NCBI GenBank assembly: GCA_948567375.1
Contig: OX419759.1
Location: 24,591,493 to 24,655,492 of the forward strand
Direction: 5' to 3'
Length of the DNA: 64,000 nt
Source of the DNA: Lunularia cruciata
Taxonomy: Eukaryota; Streptophyta; Marchantiopsida; Lunulariales; Lunulariaceae
Shown here: positions 22,691-33,060 of the stretch, piece by piece
Layout of the letters: every line of letters starts with the position of its first letter
Position numbering within the stretch: position 1 is the stretch's first letter
Notes under the pieces: generated by a model
Told to the model about the DNA's origin: nothing
Seen by the model: the letters and a program-made list of their open reading frames with translations, nothing else
The model's database searches: none
Translations under genes and position numbers: made by a program

Positions 22691-22896
22691 TGCGAAGGAG
22701 GAATGAAGAAGGGAAAAGCAAGGAGACAAGGAAGTCGAGGGGTTTTGGGGAGGGACAGGAACAATTCGAAAGGGTTTTTGGGAATTGGAGGTAAGGTAGG
22801 AAGAATTGAGAGAGAGAAGGAAAAAGGAAGGGCAAGAGATAGACGGACGATCGATCTAGAGAACAGAGGAAGAGCGTGTTGCAGCAGCAGCAGCAG

Positions 22897-23241
22897 AGTT
22901 CAGGTTTCGAAGGAGGAAGCAGGAAAGAGATAGAGGGATCGAATAGGAACAAGGAAACGCAGGGGAGATAAGGTCATCGACGGAGAGTGATCAAAGAGAG
23001 AACAGGGAATAGAAAAGAAAAACAAAGAGAAGGAAGGGGAAAACAAAGTTCAGATTTGGAACAAGGGAATAGAGGAGAGAGTTTTGACAAATGGAAGGAG
23101 TGTTGTGACAAGACTGGGAAAAATAGAGAGTTCACAAATTGCATGGAGGGTTTTGAGACATTTTTTTGCAGAGTTCAGGTTTTGAAGGAGGAAGCAGGAA
23201 AGAGATAGAAGGATCGAATAGGAACAAGGAAACGTAGGGGA
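22897..23241 (+). repeat. two direct repeats of about 68 bp
   Basis: The text AGTTCAGGTTTCGAAGGAGG through GGAACAAGGAAACGCAGGGG (22897-22964) recurs with few changes at 23174-23241. The 209 bp between are GA-rich and non-coding. Confidence 0.8.
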
Positions 23242-23692
23242 AGGAAGGAGGTGGAAAGGACTGGGTTGATTACGAAGGGGCTTTGCGTGTATTTCTTGGC
23301 TCCCCATCTTCATGGTGAAGGATAATTGGATTGTGCAGAAGTTTCAGCTTTTGTATGTGGATGTACCGGTTGTGTTCAAATCCTCTCCCCGTCCACAGCA
23401 AATGCGGGTTCAGATGCTCTACTGTGTTTGAACACACGGAAGTCAAATTGCTCACCGTCTAGTTGACTTGTTCTTGACATATGTCGGCTAAGAAGGATTT
23501 TGCTACAACGAGATTGTGGAACAGGCCAGTTTGGGTCCCTGTGGTTGATGAATGTGGAGGAAGTAGACAGGAATTGGGTATCGTTGGGTCTTAGATTCTA
23601 GGGTCATGCAGGAAGATCCCGCATTTCTCTCCTGGGCCAAAAGGGAAGTTGGCAAGGTTGGGCAGGAGTTGAGTTTTTCACAGTGAGAAGGA

Positions 23693-23995
23693 CTGCCAGT
23701 TTTGGGAAATGAGGAGAAGAGTTTCAGGAAAGTGCAGGGGATTTCGAGAGAAACAGTAGGGAAGTGAGGGAGAAATATCGAAAGTGAAAAGATCTGCCAA
23801 ATTTTGGGAAATGAGGAAGAGAGTTTTGGGAAAGTGCAGGGGATTTCGAGAGAAACAGTAGGGAAGTGAGGGAGAAATATCGAAAGTGAAAAGATCTGCC
23901 AAATTTCGGGAAATGAGGAGGAGAGTTTCGGGAAAATGCAGAGGATTTCGAGAGAAGACAGTAGGGAAGTATTGAGAATTATCGAAAGGTAAGAA
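23693..23995 (+). repeat. tandem repeat, unit about 102 bp, three copies
   Basis: Units start at CTGCCAGTTTTGGG (23693), CTGCCAAATTTTGGG (23794) and CTGCCAAATTTCGGG (23896). Each contains GGATTTCGAGAGAA and CAGTAGGGAAGT. The first two are the closest pair, and decayed partial units continue to about 24200. Confidence 0.85.
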
Positions 23996-25731
23996 GGGGT
24001 GCTAGTTTTCAGAGAGTTTCAGAGAGAGAAAGTTGCAGAAGATTTTGAGAAAAGAACAGTAGAGTTTCGTGAAGTTTGCAGAGGATTTTCGAGAGAAGTG
24101 GCAGAAATATTAGTGAGAGGAAAGACTGAGGGTTTTCAGAAAATCCCAGAGAGTTTCAAGAGAGAAAGTTGCATAAAAGGTTGCAGAAATTTTTGAGAAG
24201 AAGGAGACAGAGGGTTTTGAATTTTGGCAAAGAGCAGTAAGTAGCGACGGGAGAAGAAGGACAGAAAGGAAACGGAATTGGAATGACAAGGGAATAAACA
24301 AAAAGGTCTAGAGAGTAGGGAGTGGAGGATCGTGGAGACAGGAAGGAGTGAGGTATCGTGGAGTCAGAAGAAAGGAGGAGAATTATAGAAAATAAAGAAA
24401 GAAGTGAAAGATTGTGGAGGCAAGAAAAGGCAAAGAATCAAGAGAAGGCATTTTGAGTTTGACAAAGTGCAGTAAGGTTCAAGTTGGGAGGAAGCACTGT
24501 GTATCGGTGATTTAGTCAGCGGCCTTGTGAGTTAGTTTTTGGAACATGTATGTTGAAGAGATGGATTTCTGCAGGCAAATTGGGAGCAGAGCAGAGGATG
24601 AGATGAAAGCAATAGGTTTCAAAATGGCTATCTATTGATGATGCTGAGTTAGTTTGAGAACACGGCGCATACAAGTGCCGGATCTTCTTGTCTTTTGGCG
24701 CGGTGGGCAGTTCCTTGTAGAAGATTTGGAAGCGACTTTAGGTTTGACCCGCCAATCCAGGGAGTAAGAAAGATTAATTTGGTGATGGTGAGACCGGGAG
24801 GACCGATCGATGGACCTGCAGTAGCTTAAGTCAGATTATTTCTGGATTGAGTGAATTGTGGGACTGGAGGACCAGTGAGAGGAGTTTCTTAGTTTTTTGT
24901 TGCAGTGTATTGTCATCTGCCGTTGTCTTAGTGCATTCTCTTGTCTTACTGTCATCAAACCAGATTGAGTTCTTGGAGTGTTATTTGCGGTTTTATACAG
25001 TATATATCAGGGGAAATGTGTTTGAGCAAATTTGATCAGTGCATTGGCTTGGATTTATTGGGAGCACTAGAATGAGGAGGAGCAGCAGGTGTGTTGCTGC
25101 GGCTTGAGTTTCTCCAATGGGACTGAAGCAAGAACTGAAGCGGATTTTATCGGCAAACCAATAGAAGCAAGCACAAACTCGCAAGCGAGAGCAGATCCTT
25201 GTGTTGTCGTACTTCCTGGGGCCTCGTCTTACTGAGGCCAGACCTGGAAAATGAGTGATCTTATCGTATGAAGGGCAGAGATGGGAGTGACGGTGATTGA
25301 CTGCTGCTGCTTGGGACAGATCTGGAAGAGAATTGGACAGAGAATCTGTTACTAGTTGAAGGTTTCATCCAAAACTTACTCGAGGAGCAGAGAAGAAAGG
25401 CCTAACTAGCTTGCAAAGGGAAAGTGGACAGGAACAAAAGAAGAGAGAAGTCATGTTCAGCTCAGGATAATACGAGGACTGGATATAGAAACTCAATATG
25501 GGACTCGTCGGGAGCTTCTACCAGGCGTAGCGTCCTATGGCAAGAACAGTGCAGAGCGTTCGGGAAGATCTAACATACCGGAATATCAAAGAGAAAGGAG
25601 AATCCCGAGGAAGGACCTACTGGACAGTGGAGACTTGGAAAGAACAACAAATTGGAGATGTTGCAGAACATGGAGATGACGAGTTGTAAGGAATAGGAAA
25701 TAGGACCTGCTCAATTCCTTTTCTTTCTTGC

Positions 25732-25830
25732 TTGGCTAGTCAGTGTGCTTGGCTAGTCAGTGTGCTTCAGTTTGGTCACTGTTTGGTTAGGAGCCGTGTG
25801 CCATGGCTCAAAGGATTATAAACTGTGAAA
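25732..25830 (+). promoter_or_regulatory. promoter-like segment in the 3.85 kb insertion
   Basis: A 17 bp motif, GCTTGGCTAGTCAGTGT, is repeated head to tail at 25734-25767, followed by a TATA-like TTATAAAC at 25816-25823. This could be the LTR promoter. No expression evidence is available. Confidence 0.35.
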
Positions 25831-26256
25831 CTTGGAATTGAGATAGAAATGAGATTCCTAGTGATTGAGTGTGTGTACTTGATGTGCAAACAGCGGTAGG
25901 AAAGATAATAATAATAATGTTTTTATTTTACTTCTTTTTTACACTCAGTCCGGATTATGTAGATGGGTCAGCACATTTAACCAATTGCCCGGGATTGAGT
26001 CCGGTTGCATAACTTGTGGACAACTCCACAAAACCCCACCAGATCATTCTCTCTGGAAGATCAGTCTGGGCCAGAACTGCAAAACCCACCAGACCCAAAA
26101 CATATTAAAGCCGAGGATAATAGACCAACCAAGAGATCAAGAATAATGAGCCGGGACTAATAATAGACGGTACAAGAAGGACAAAACACTTCAAAAGCCT
26201 AAGCGTAGGCAGCCATGTGCCCAGCGCAATCTCAAGACCATACGATCCCCACGACA

Positions 26257-26658
26257 ACGGTGAAGAGAGGATTACGAAAGTATGGTTTGCAAAGAGGCCA
26301 CTTGGGAGATTGGGATTTCCAATTACCTTGGTTGGCCATGGGCTATCGGTTCAGCCGGCAAGCCTCCTTAGCATCCTTCTCTCCATACTTTCTACTCTAT
26401 GGATGAGATCCAGATGTACATGTAGCCATTTGTCGAGATGCTATTGTAGTTTTGGACTTGGATGACCCCGATGTATGGATGAGTGCATGTTCTCAATGGG
26501 CAGAGATCTTTCGGAGAGTGATGTCGATGGCCTTTGAGAACTTGGCGATTGCTCAGCATAGAGATACTTTATGCTATGCTACCATTTGAGGAGGAGGTTA
26601 TAGACCCTCGATCCGTTGATTTCATCCAAGTGACTATGTATATCTACAGCAGACAACA
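26257..26658 (+). pseudogene. integrase of element A, C-terminal part after insertion
   Basis: The integrase text resumes VKRGLRKYGLQRGHLGDWDF (about 26262), then LPWLAMGYRFSRQASLASFS and PYFLLYG (26385-26405), followed by a TGA. These are the usual blocks after the catalytic Glu in Ty3/gypsy integrases. Copy B at 52153-52300 is the same. Further decayed coding sequence follows to 26658. Confidence 0.8.
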
Positions 26659-26994
26659 TTGACAACACTTGATGTTTCTACAGGCCGCACTATCTTGAGA
26701 GTGCGTGAGGTTTTGCCATCTGGAGTCCTTGTGTTAGAAGGACGTGATGGTGTTGTTTGGAAGGATCATGTGCGCAATTGTGCGCCATGCCACCTCCCAA
26801 ACATTGATGGTACTATGGACCCAAGCTTGGCACTTGTACGTGCAGGCTTGAGGTGTATGTTATGTGGCTCTTCTGGTGGAGCTACTACTATGTTAGTGTG
26901 TGATAGCTATTCGAGAGGATGGCATATGGCATGTATGACTCCTCCCCTCACGGTGGTTCCTCAAAGACATTGGTTATATCCTAGATGTACTTGA
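26659..26994 (+). CDS. C-terminal pol segment with PHD finger (copy A)
   Basis: This 112-codon open segment begins with a linker (ILRVREVLPSGVLVLEGRDG, WKDHVRNCAPCH) and ends in a PHD-type zinc finger: CMLC (26854), 10 residues, VCDSY, GWHMAC, then LYPRC. PHD fingers are C4HC3 modules that read histone H3 tails. Here the fourth ligand Cys is Tyr (CDSY) and the Trp before CPRC is followed by LY; copy B keeps CDSC and WLCPRC, so copy A has lost one ligand. It occupies the place where chromoviruses carry a chromodomain. The start codon shown is only the first Met of an open piece of pol. Confidence 0.75.
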   Translation: MTTLDVSTGRTILRVREVLPSGVLVLEGRDGVVWKDHVRNCAPCHLPNIDGTMDPSLALVRAGLRCMLCGSSGGATTMLVCDSYSRGWHMACMTPPLTVVPQRHWLYPRCT

Positions 26995-27161
26995 CCTATA
27001 GCTAGTTCATTCTTTATATGGTATAGATTGCAGACAAGCAACTAACAATGGGGCTCCATAGTACCCGGCCTCTTGATCTTTGCCCATTAGAGGGTATACC
27101 ATATACTTAGAGTAGATGGCTATCTGGAGTTAGAGGGACCTAACTGCCAGCTAGGGAGGTG
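26995..27161 (+). other. 3' non-coding region and probable polypurine tract, element A
   Basis: A short non-coding stretch follows the stop. It ends in CTAGGGAGGTGA (about 27151-27162), directly before B1. Element B has CTAGGGGGCGA at the same place. A purine run before the 3' repeat is where plus-strand DNA synthesis starts, so the LTR as defined by primers would start with B. Confidence 0.5.
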
Positions 27162-27268
27162 ATTGTGGTACTTTAGAGTCTATGTATGACTTATGTGTGA
27201 GTTGTGCTTCTATAGTGTATAATGTTGACAGCGATGTATGTTGTGCAGCGATGTATATACGCACGACA
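27162..27268 (+). repeat. terminal repeat B1 of element A
   Basis: The 107 bp begin ATTGTGGTACTTTAGAG and end GCACGACA. The segment recurs at 27720-27826 as B2 with about six differences. It is joined to A2 through two bases (AT), which makes the palindrome GACAATTGTC at the junction. Confidence 0.85.
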
Positions 27269-27270
27269 AT

Positions 27271-27720
27271 TGTCACGCCATTTGTAGTGTCGCATCTAGA
27301 TTGCTCGGACACTGGAGTTCCAATGATAGTAGTTAGAGTTATTTTAGCAGTATCTGAGAGACTGCTTTCTGGCGGTCAGATTTTGTGTTCAGGGTACTAA
27401 CTTCATGGTGGGGCCCACCATCACTTTGCACCATTTGCACTGTCAAGTGTGCCTTCAACGGGACCGTTAGGGTTTTAGAGCTAGCTCAAGTCCAAGAGGT
27501 ATAGTTTTGAAGTGAGCTCCAGAGAGCTCACTTCTTTGATGTTGAGCCTTCAAGTTACTGGCTATGGTGGACAGAGGCCGGTGAGCGTCACCTGGATTCT
27601 CTATGCTTGAGTGGGTGTGGCTTGACTGTAATCAGTGCCCAATTGTTGGCAGTTTATAGAATGACAGATCAAGTACTGATCTGAGTTGAGTTGAGTTGAG
27701 GGTGGTAAGCAATCTGATTA
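27271..27720 (+). repeat. terminal repeat A2 of element A
   Basis: The 450 bp are homologous to A1 (14135-14584) with scattered substitutions and no length change. They begin TGTCACGCCATTTG and end AATCTGATTA, and pass straight into B2. Confidence 0.85.
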
Positions 27721-27826
27721 TTGTGGTACTTTAGAGTCTATGTATGACTTATGTGTGAGTTGTGCTTCTATAGTGTATGATGTTGACAGCAATGTATTTT
27801 GTGTAGCGATGTATATACGCATGATA
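27720..27826 (+). repeat. terminal repeat B2 of element A
   Basis: The 107 bp are homologous to B1. Its end, GCATGAT(A), is followed by AGGTG, the target duplication, and then by the gag text of element E. So B2 is the true right end of the inserted DNA. One base overlaps A2 and the target duplication by definition. Confidence 0.85.
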
Positions 27827-27830
27827 GGTG

Positions 27831-28415
27831 TGATAGAGAGCTTTGTGTTTGATTGTGACCATTATTTTGAAGCCACAAATCTCCTAGATGATTAAAGACA
27901 AATCCTCTTGGCTTCAAGTCAACTAGATGGAGTAGCAAAACTGTAGTGGCGAGTCCGGGTGGAGCAAACTCAACATCAATTTGTGACTCCAATTTTGACA
28001 TGGAAAGACTTCAAGAGTGCAACCATTGGGCAATTCTAATCTATGAATACTACACAAGTATTTTAATCTGTGAATACTACACAAGATTAATTGGCAAAAT
28101 TGAGTAGTTCAATGAGAGGTTCAAATCAGTTCAATCAAAAGTTACATGTCTCAATTCCATAACACCATGATGCTTATCCCAAACATACAAGAAGGTAAAG
28201 CTTTAGATCAATTTGTGAGAAGCCTGAAATCATGCACCAAATTGGAAATAGCCATGCATGACCCCAAGCATCTAAAAGTAGCCATGCAAATGGCTGAGCG
28301 CTATGACTCCTTGGTTATCATGAGTTGGTCCCAACCTCAACCTCCACAAACCCTACAACCACACCAAGCAAGGGTGGATAAGCTGGCACCAATGGAGATT
28401 GATGCCATCCAATAG
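27831..28415 (+). pseudogene. gag of element E, 3' part
   Basis: After the target duplication the text is VIESFVFDCDHYFEATNLLDD, then W-V-type gag core sequence and, in the open stretch from 28146, GKALDQFVRSLKSCTKLEIA and MQMAERYDSL. These are hallmark blocks of the Ty3/gypsy gag (retrotrans_gag). Stops interrupt the first 300 bases. Confidence 0.75.
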
Positions 28416-29339
28416 AGAACAGTTGGCACTATAGACCAAGAGCAATTACAATAAAATGGTAGTTGCTTTTATTATCACCAAATTGTATATCACATTGTAG
28501 AATATTCAATTTTGAATGGATGACCTTGACCAATTGCCCAAATAGAGTTTGTGGAATGTGATAATCAAGGAAATGAAGAATCCTAATAGGAGATATTGAG
28601 CCACTTATTGAAAAATTGATTAGTTCCAACAAGATTAAATGCTTGACCTATGCAAGTTTGATTCACTTGCAAGGTATTATATCTGATCATGGTTGTAGAA
28701 ATTTGGTTGATCTCAAAAGTTCTTTGATATCCATGCAATTAGCAAAAGAATTAGGTATTCATATAAAGCTAATATTAGATAGCAAGTTGATGATGGTAGA
28801 TGGTAGAAAATGTTTTGCATTCTGAACCTCACAACCTATAACATTAAGATTAGGAAGGAGGAATCCAAGTAAATTAGATTTGTAGTCATCCCCTTACACT
28901 ATGATATCATTCTAGGTCTTCTCTGGCTTGAACATCATAAAGTTCAATTTTAGGCTTGATAGCAAATTCAAGTATAACATCAAGTTAAAATTTACCAATT
29001 AGGTTGTTTGGTACCTCTCAGTAAGACATCTAAAAATAGTCAATTCTAAGATGAGAATTTTTTCAATGTAATAGTTATAAAGCAAGCTTTGGAGGAAGAT
29101 ATCCATGTCTTTGTAGTGTAGATCAAACTTGTTGTGCAAGGGAAATTTGATGAGGATTAGAAGCCAATGGTTGATCAAATAGTTCAAGAGTTTATAGACA
29201 TGTTTATGGATATCTTTTCAAAGGAATTACCCATTGATCAAGGTATGTAGTTTTCAAGATTGAGCTATTGCCAAGTAGTAATCCTATGGTCAGAAAAATC
29301 TATTGGCTCTCACCAAAGGAGTTAGAAGAACTTTGAATT
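28416..29339 (+). pseudogene. protease and start of RT of element E
   Basis: A protease-like strand reads ISDHGCRNLVDLKSSL with MQLAKELGIHIK (28677-28770), where the usual active-site D-S-G is damaged. At 29205-29339 the RT entry is visible in broken frames: LPIDQGM, then NPMVRKIYWLSPKELEEL. The RT is cut at 29339 by a solo LTR. Confidence 0.6.
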
Positions 29340-30036
29340 ATAACACTTATTGATGCATGTATGCTCTATAGGGATATTAAGTTTGGTGTTGCAAGTAGAG
29401 GAGAAATATTATCCATATTGAGTTTAGCCAAGCTTATACATTAGTAATGATTATCTAGAGTTAGTCCTAGCTAAGATAAAGGTGACTCTATTCTAGAGGA
29501 AGGGAAAAAAGTGAACATTACTATCTTGTCTTTTAGTGTATTGACTTAGTATTATCCATATTTATTTAGCTTTGAGGAAAGAGTTGAGATTTTTTGGGCC
29601 CACAAGCCTTATTGGTGCAGATTTTTCTATAGTCCAAGGATAGCCCATTTGAAGGAATCCTTTCCTTAGTTGGTAGATGAGGATAAGATCACCTACTCAT
29701 AAGATTATCCCATGTTTATGGATATTATTTTGAACTTTTGACTTTACATGACTTTTTGCCTAGTAACTTGAGTTACTATGGTAATTATTAATTTTGATGT
29801 GTAAATTTTCCACAATTATATAAGCTAAGGATGATGAGGTATTCATCATCCTCTCATTTGTAATTATCTTTCTCATTGAGTTCTCTAACAAGCAATGATT
29901 TTAGTCTTCATGATGGCTCAAAGTTTTAGCCTTGGAGGAGTGTGATGGAGTGAGGTTTCTTGCCTTCTTAGTCCATGATGTGTTATCTTAATAGCCATCA
30001 AAGGTTCATCTTGAGTGAGAGACAAGTAGGCTCACA
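29340..30036 (-). mobile_element. solo LTR (family S, copy 2)
   Basis: The 697 bp on minus are the reverse complement of the 1337-2026 unit: on plus they start ATAACACTTAT and end GGCTCACA. They lie inside the RT of element E. The flanks (GAATT left, ATACC right) do not match, so the target duplication has decayed or the insertion was followed by a deletion of RT sequence. Confidence 0.65.
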
Positions 30037-31195
30037 ATACCAACTGAGGGTAATATCCTCTTTTGAATGGGATAGGATGAGGTTCATTGGCATTTTTTGG
30101 AGTCATATAAAGTTAGAGGATTAATACAATTCTTACATGTGAAAGCTTCAAGAGGACATTATACCTTTAAGAACACAATGAAGAAATTTAAGCAACATAT
30201 TATTGGTGGTTAACAATGTATACACATTAAGATATATGATGTCTATCAACAAACCTAAAGACCAACTCTTACAACTCAATGGTCCTTAAGACCAGTTTTA
30301 CCTTTAGCACTATTAAAGATATGAGGAATAGATTCAGTTGAACAAATCCAACCTGCTACAAAGTTTACTTGGAAGAATTATATTTCTGTTTGTACCAACT
30401 ATGCCACAAAGATGGTGGAGGTAAAATCTACACATAGAGATGACATTGAGATTGCCATGGAATTTTTACTTTGTAATGTCATCTCTTGGTGTAGATGTCA
30501 ATTAAAATTAGTTATTAATAGAGGAATACATTTCTTGAATAGCTTCATTGAAGTTCTTACAAAATATTTCCAAATTTAGCAGTGGAAGCCTACTCCTAAC
30601 AACACAAAGGTGAATGGTATGATGGAGAAGTCTAATGGCCTTATTTGCAAATCCTAAAGAAGGTGATTGTCAATTATGCCTATGATTGGGATACTAAGTT
30701 ACCAATTGCCTTATTGGCCAACCAAACTAGTGAGAAGATTACCACAAAGTAGACTCCATACTTTTCATCATAAGGTTACGTCCAAACTTACCAACTGAGT
30801 TTGAAGTTCCTACTTATAGGATTATTTCCAAAGAACAACTATGTAAAGAAGAAAGTTGGGATTTTTGGTTATAACAACAATTTTTCCTAGAGGAGAAGCC
30901 AAATGAATTATACAAGCATAGAAAGAGGAATCAAATCCAAAGGAAGGAGCACCATGAAAATAGAATCAAATGCATAAAGATTGCAAAAGGAAACTTAATT
31001 TTAATATATGACATTTGATACAAACTCTTTATTGGGAAACTACATCTCAAATGGATGGGACCATACATAGTGGTGGAAGTGTATGAAAATGGGTCCTTGT
31101 GATTAGCTGCTTTGGAAGGGATATTTTTGCCACCCAATTTAATAGTTGGTATGTACAAAGATATTATGCCTAAGCTCATTTGTGGCAATGATACT
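30037..31195 (+). pseudogene. integrase of element E
   Basis: Broken frames show YISVCTNYATKMVEVKSTHR (about 30380), then LVINRGIHFLNSFIEVLTKYF (about 30512), PTPNNTKVNGMMEKSNGLI (about 30590) and YDWDTKLPIALLANQTS. The last includes the catalytic Glu region (MMEKSNG). The second Asp of the DDE triad reads Asn (VINRG instead of VSDRG). The final part to about 31180 is basic and runs into an unrelated gag-like fragment. No 3' LTR of E is found. Confidence 0.65.
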
Positions 31196-33060
31196 TGATA
31201 AAAAATTTAGGCCTCTAGATAAAGCACTAGAGGACCAATTTAAAAGCATCCTTTGCAAACAAGAGATCCACAAACAATGGTTAGAGGGTGGGTAGTTATA
31301 AATATCCAACACAAAGGATGGTTGTCAAGATAACAAAAAACTATTTTGGCAAAAGAGAACAACTTACCTCGCCAGCAACCAAGTAATCTTCTTCTAATAC
31401 ATGTACAAAGGAGAGGTAGTAAATTGGGAAAATATGTTATAATTTTAATCAAGGAGCTTACTTCAAGAATTCAAAGAAAATGTTGAAGCAACTTACCTAG
31501 CTTCATTTTCCATACACTTCTACATGGAGCTAAATTTGTTGACAAATGAGAAGTGCAAGAAGTTACCCAACCACTTCCATTCAATGGAGTACTTTGCCTT
31601 GCAACCTAAAGGATGTCTTTCATAAAAAATTACCAAGTGGCTGATGCAAAGTATGCAAAATCTAGAGAATTTTTACTGGTGGACAAGGAAAGAACCACCA
31701 CAAAGATGAATAAGAAGAAGTGACTCCATCAAAGCTTCAAAATCCAAGCAAGTGATCAAGAAAGAATCTTCAAGTAATTGACGTATCTTTTGAGGAAGAG
31801 GTAGAAGGTTACAAAGAAGAAGATCAAGAAGAAGGAGGAGGAGGAGAAGAAGGATCCTTCACCTTGTAGGGGTCTACATTGAGGTCCAAAGATATGCAAC
31901 TTGTCCCAAATCCAAAGAAAAGTGGAAAATAAAAGGACCAAGCCAAAGATCAAGATGAAATATTACATCAGCCCAAAGAACCTCCCAGCCCTACCCAAGA
32001 AATAGATATACCCAAAGAAGAATAGGTAAAGGGTAAAGAAAGAGAAAAAGAGGACCTTCCAAGTGAAGTGCAATAGGAGGCCAAAGTGCAAAGTCAAGTT
32101 GTTGAAGAAAGAGTAGATGTGGACGAAAGCAAAGACCTTCCAAGAAAAGTGCAACTCTAAGTAAGTGGAAAGGTTGCTCAAGAACAAAGGACACCAATGA
32201 AGGAAGGAGCAACTTTCATAATTCACTTGGTGGCATCAGCCTTGTAGATGATGGCTCTCCATCTACTATAGTATCAAGAAGTCTACCCCAATATGATTGA
32301 TTATACCATACTCATCCAAAGGCTTCATAAAGTCATCTATACAAGGAAGTTAAAGGATGACAAGTAGAAGAAGGAGGAAAAGAAGGTAAATGCTTTTGTG
32401 TAGGAAAGCTTTGAGATAAAGAGGTAGAACTCTTCCTTTATAGAAGAGAAGAAGAGGTAAGATAAAGAACTCCAAAGTTTACAATTTGAATTGTAATCAA
32501 GAAGAAGATATGAAAATTGGGCATAAAGATCAGCTAAAGGCCAGAGATAAAGAAGTGGTAAGTATTTGGGAAGAACTAGAGACTTCAAATATCCAAGGAG
32601 TTACTTTAGAAGTACAAATGTTCAAATATCAAAAGGAAGTGGCAATCCAATTGAAGTACATAGCCAAAGAATTGACAAAGGAGAATTGTGCAGCTGATTC
32701 ACCCTAAATAATAGAAGATGTGAAGCAAGAGGTGGAGGCCATGAATAGACTTAGAGGAAAAGAAAGCAACCATCCTCAAGTAGATAAAAGAAGTTGGAGA
32801 TCAATTGGTGGAAGTTCTAGAGGAGATAGCTCAAGGTAAAATGACCAAGACAAAGTTACATGAGCTGAAGCTACAAGTCTAAAAAATGGAGGAGAAGAAG
32901 TACAAGAAGAGTAACTAGATGAATTGGCAATTTGACACTGGGAGCACTCAGATAGGAAATTCACAAGGTTGAAGCATTATATCTTAGTATTAGAAAGAGC
33001 TTATTACAAGGAGATGATCAATGTCTTGATCAAACTACTTAAAGGAAAGGTAGTTCTTTC
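31196..33060 (+). pseudogene. gag-like, coiled-coil debris related to the D family
   Basis: Around 31500-31620 the text FHFPYTSTWS and HFYMELNLLTNE with KLPNHFHSMEYFALQPK echoes the D1/D2 gag block (HFYFGLNFLTTKE, HFYPNL). From 31750 to 33000 the sequence is Lys/Glu-rich with many stops and predicted coiled coils. No protease or RT follows before the copia fragment. Confidence 0.45.

Larger units (their letters stand above)
22410..26256. mobile_element. 3.85 kb LTR-like insertion in integrase (probable solo LTR of a large-LTR element)
   Basis: The insertion starts TGTCGTCGGG and ends CCCACGACA, so it has TG...CA ends with the inverted pair TGTCGT/ACGACA. ACGG is duplicated at 22406-22409 and 26257-26260. 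Copy B has an uninterrupted integrase here. No retroviral domain was found on either strand; the long open frames at 22385-22952 are low-complexity readings of a tandem repeat. The right part has promoter-like sequence. One long terminal repeat without a partner fits a solo LTR. A non-autonomous element is the alternative. Confidence 0.65.
14135..27825 (+). mobile_element. element A: Ty3/gypsy retrotransposon with C5-DNA methyltransferase and PHD finger
   Basis: A 13.7 kb insertion (9.8 kb without its own internal insertion) lies in the gag gene of element E, with a target-site duplication AGGTG on both sides. Order: terminal repeat A1, leader, gag with two zinc knuckles, protease, C5-cytosine DNA methyltransferase, reverse transcriptase, RNase H, DDE integrase, C-terminal PHD finger, then repeats B1, A2 and B2. 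Integrase after RT and RNase H is the Ty3/gypsy order. The paralogue at 43044-53723 has the same parts in the same order. All coding regions hold stops, and RT and the gag-PR junction hold frameshifts, so it is not intact. Confidence 0.85.

Noticed and set aside
22385-22952. Long minus-strand open frames of Phe/Leu/Pro/Ser-rich protein
   Set aside because: They are readings of the GGAACAGAAAAAGGTTTTGC tandem repeat on the opposite strand, with overlapping open frames in all frames. No real gene is likely.
14135-27826. Tyrosine-recombinase (DIRS/Ngaro/PAT-like) retroelement, suggested by A-B-A-B repeats
   Set aside because: The pol has an aspartic protease, Ty3/gypsy RNase H and a clear DDE integrase with zinc-binding region, and target-site duplications flank both copies. 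No tyrosine-recombinase motif was seen.
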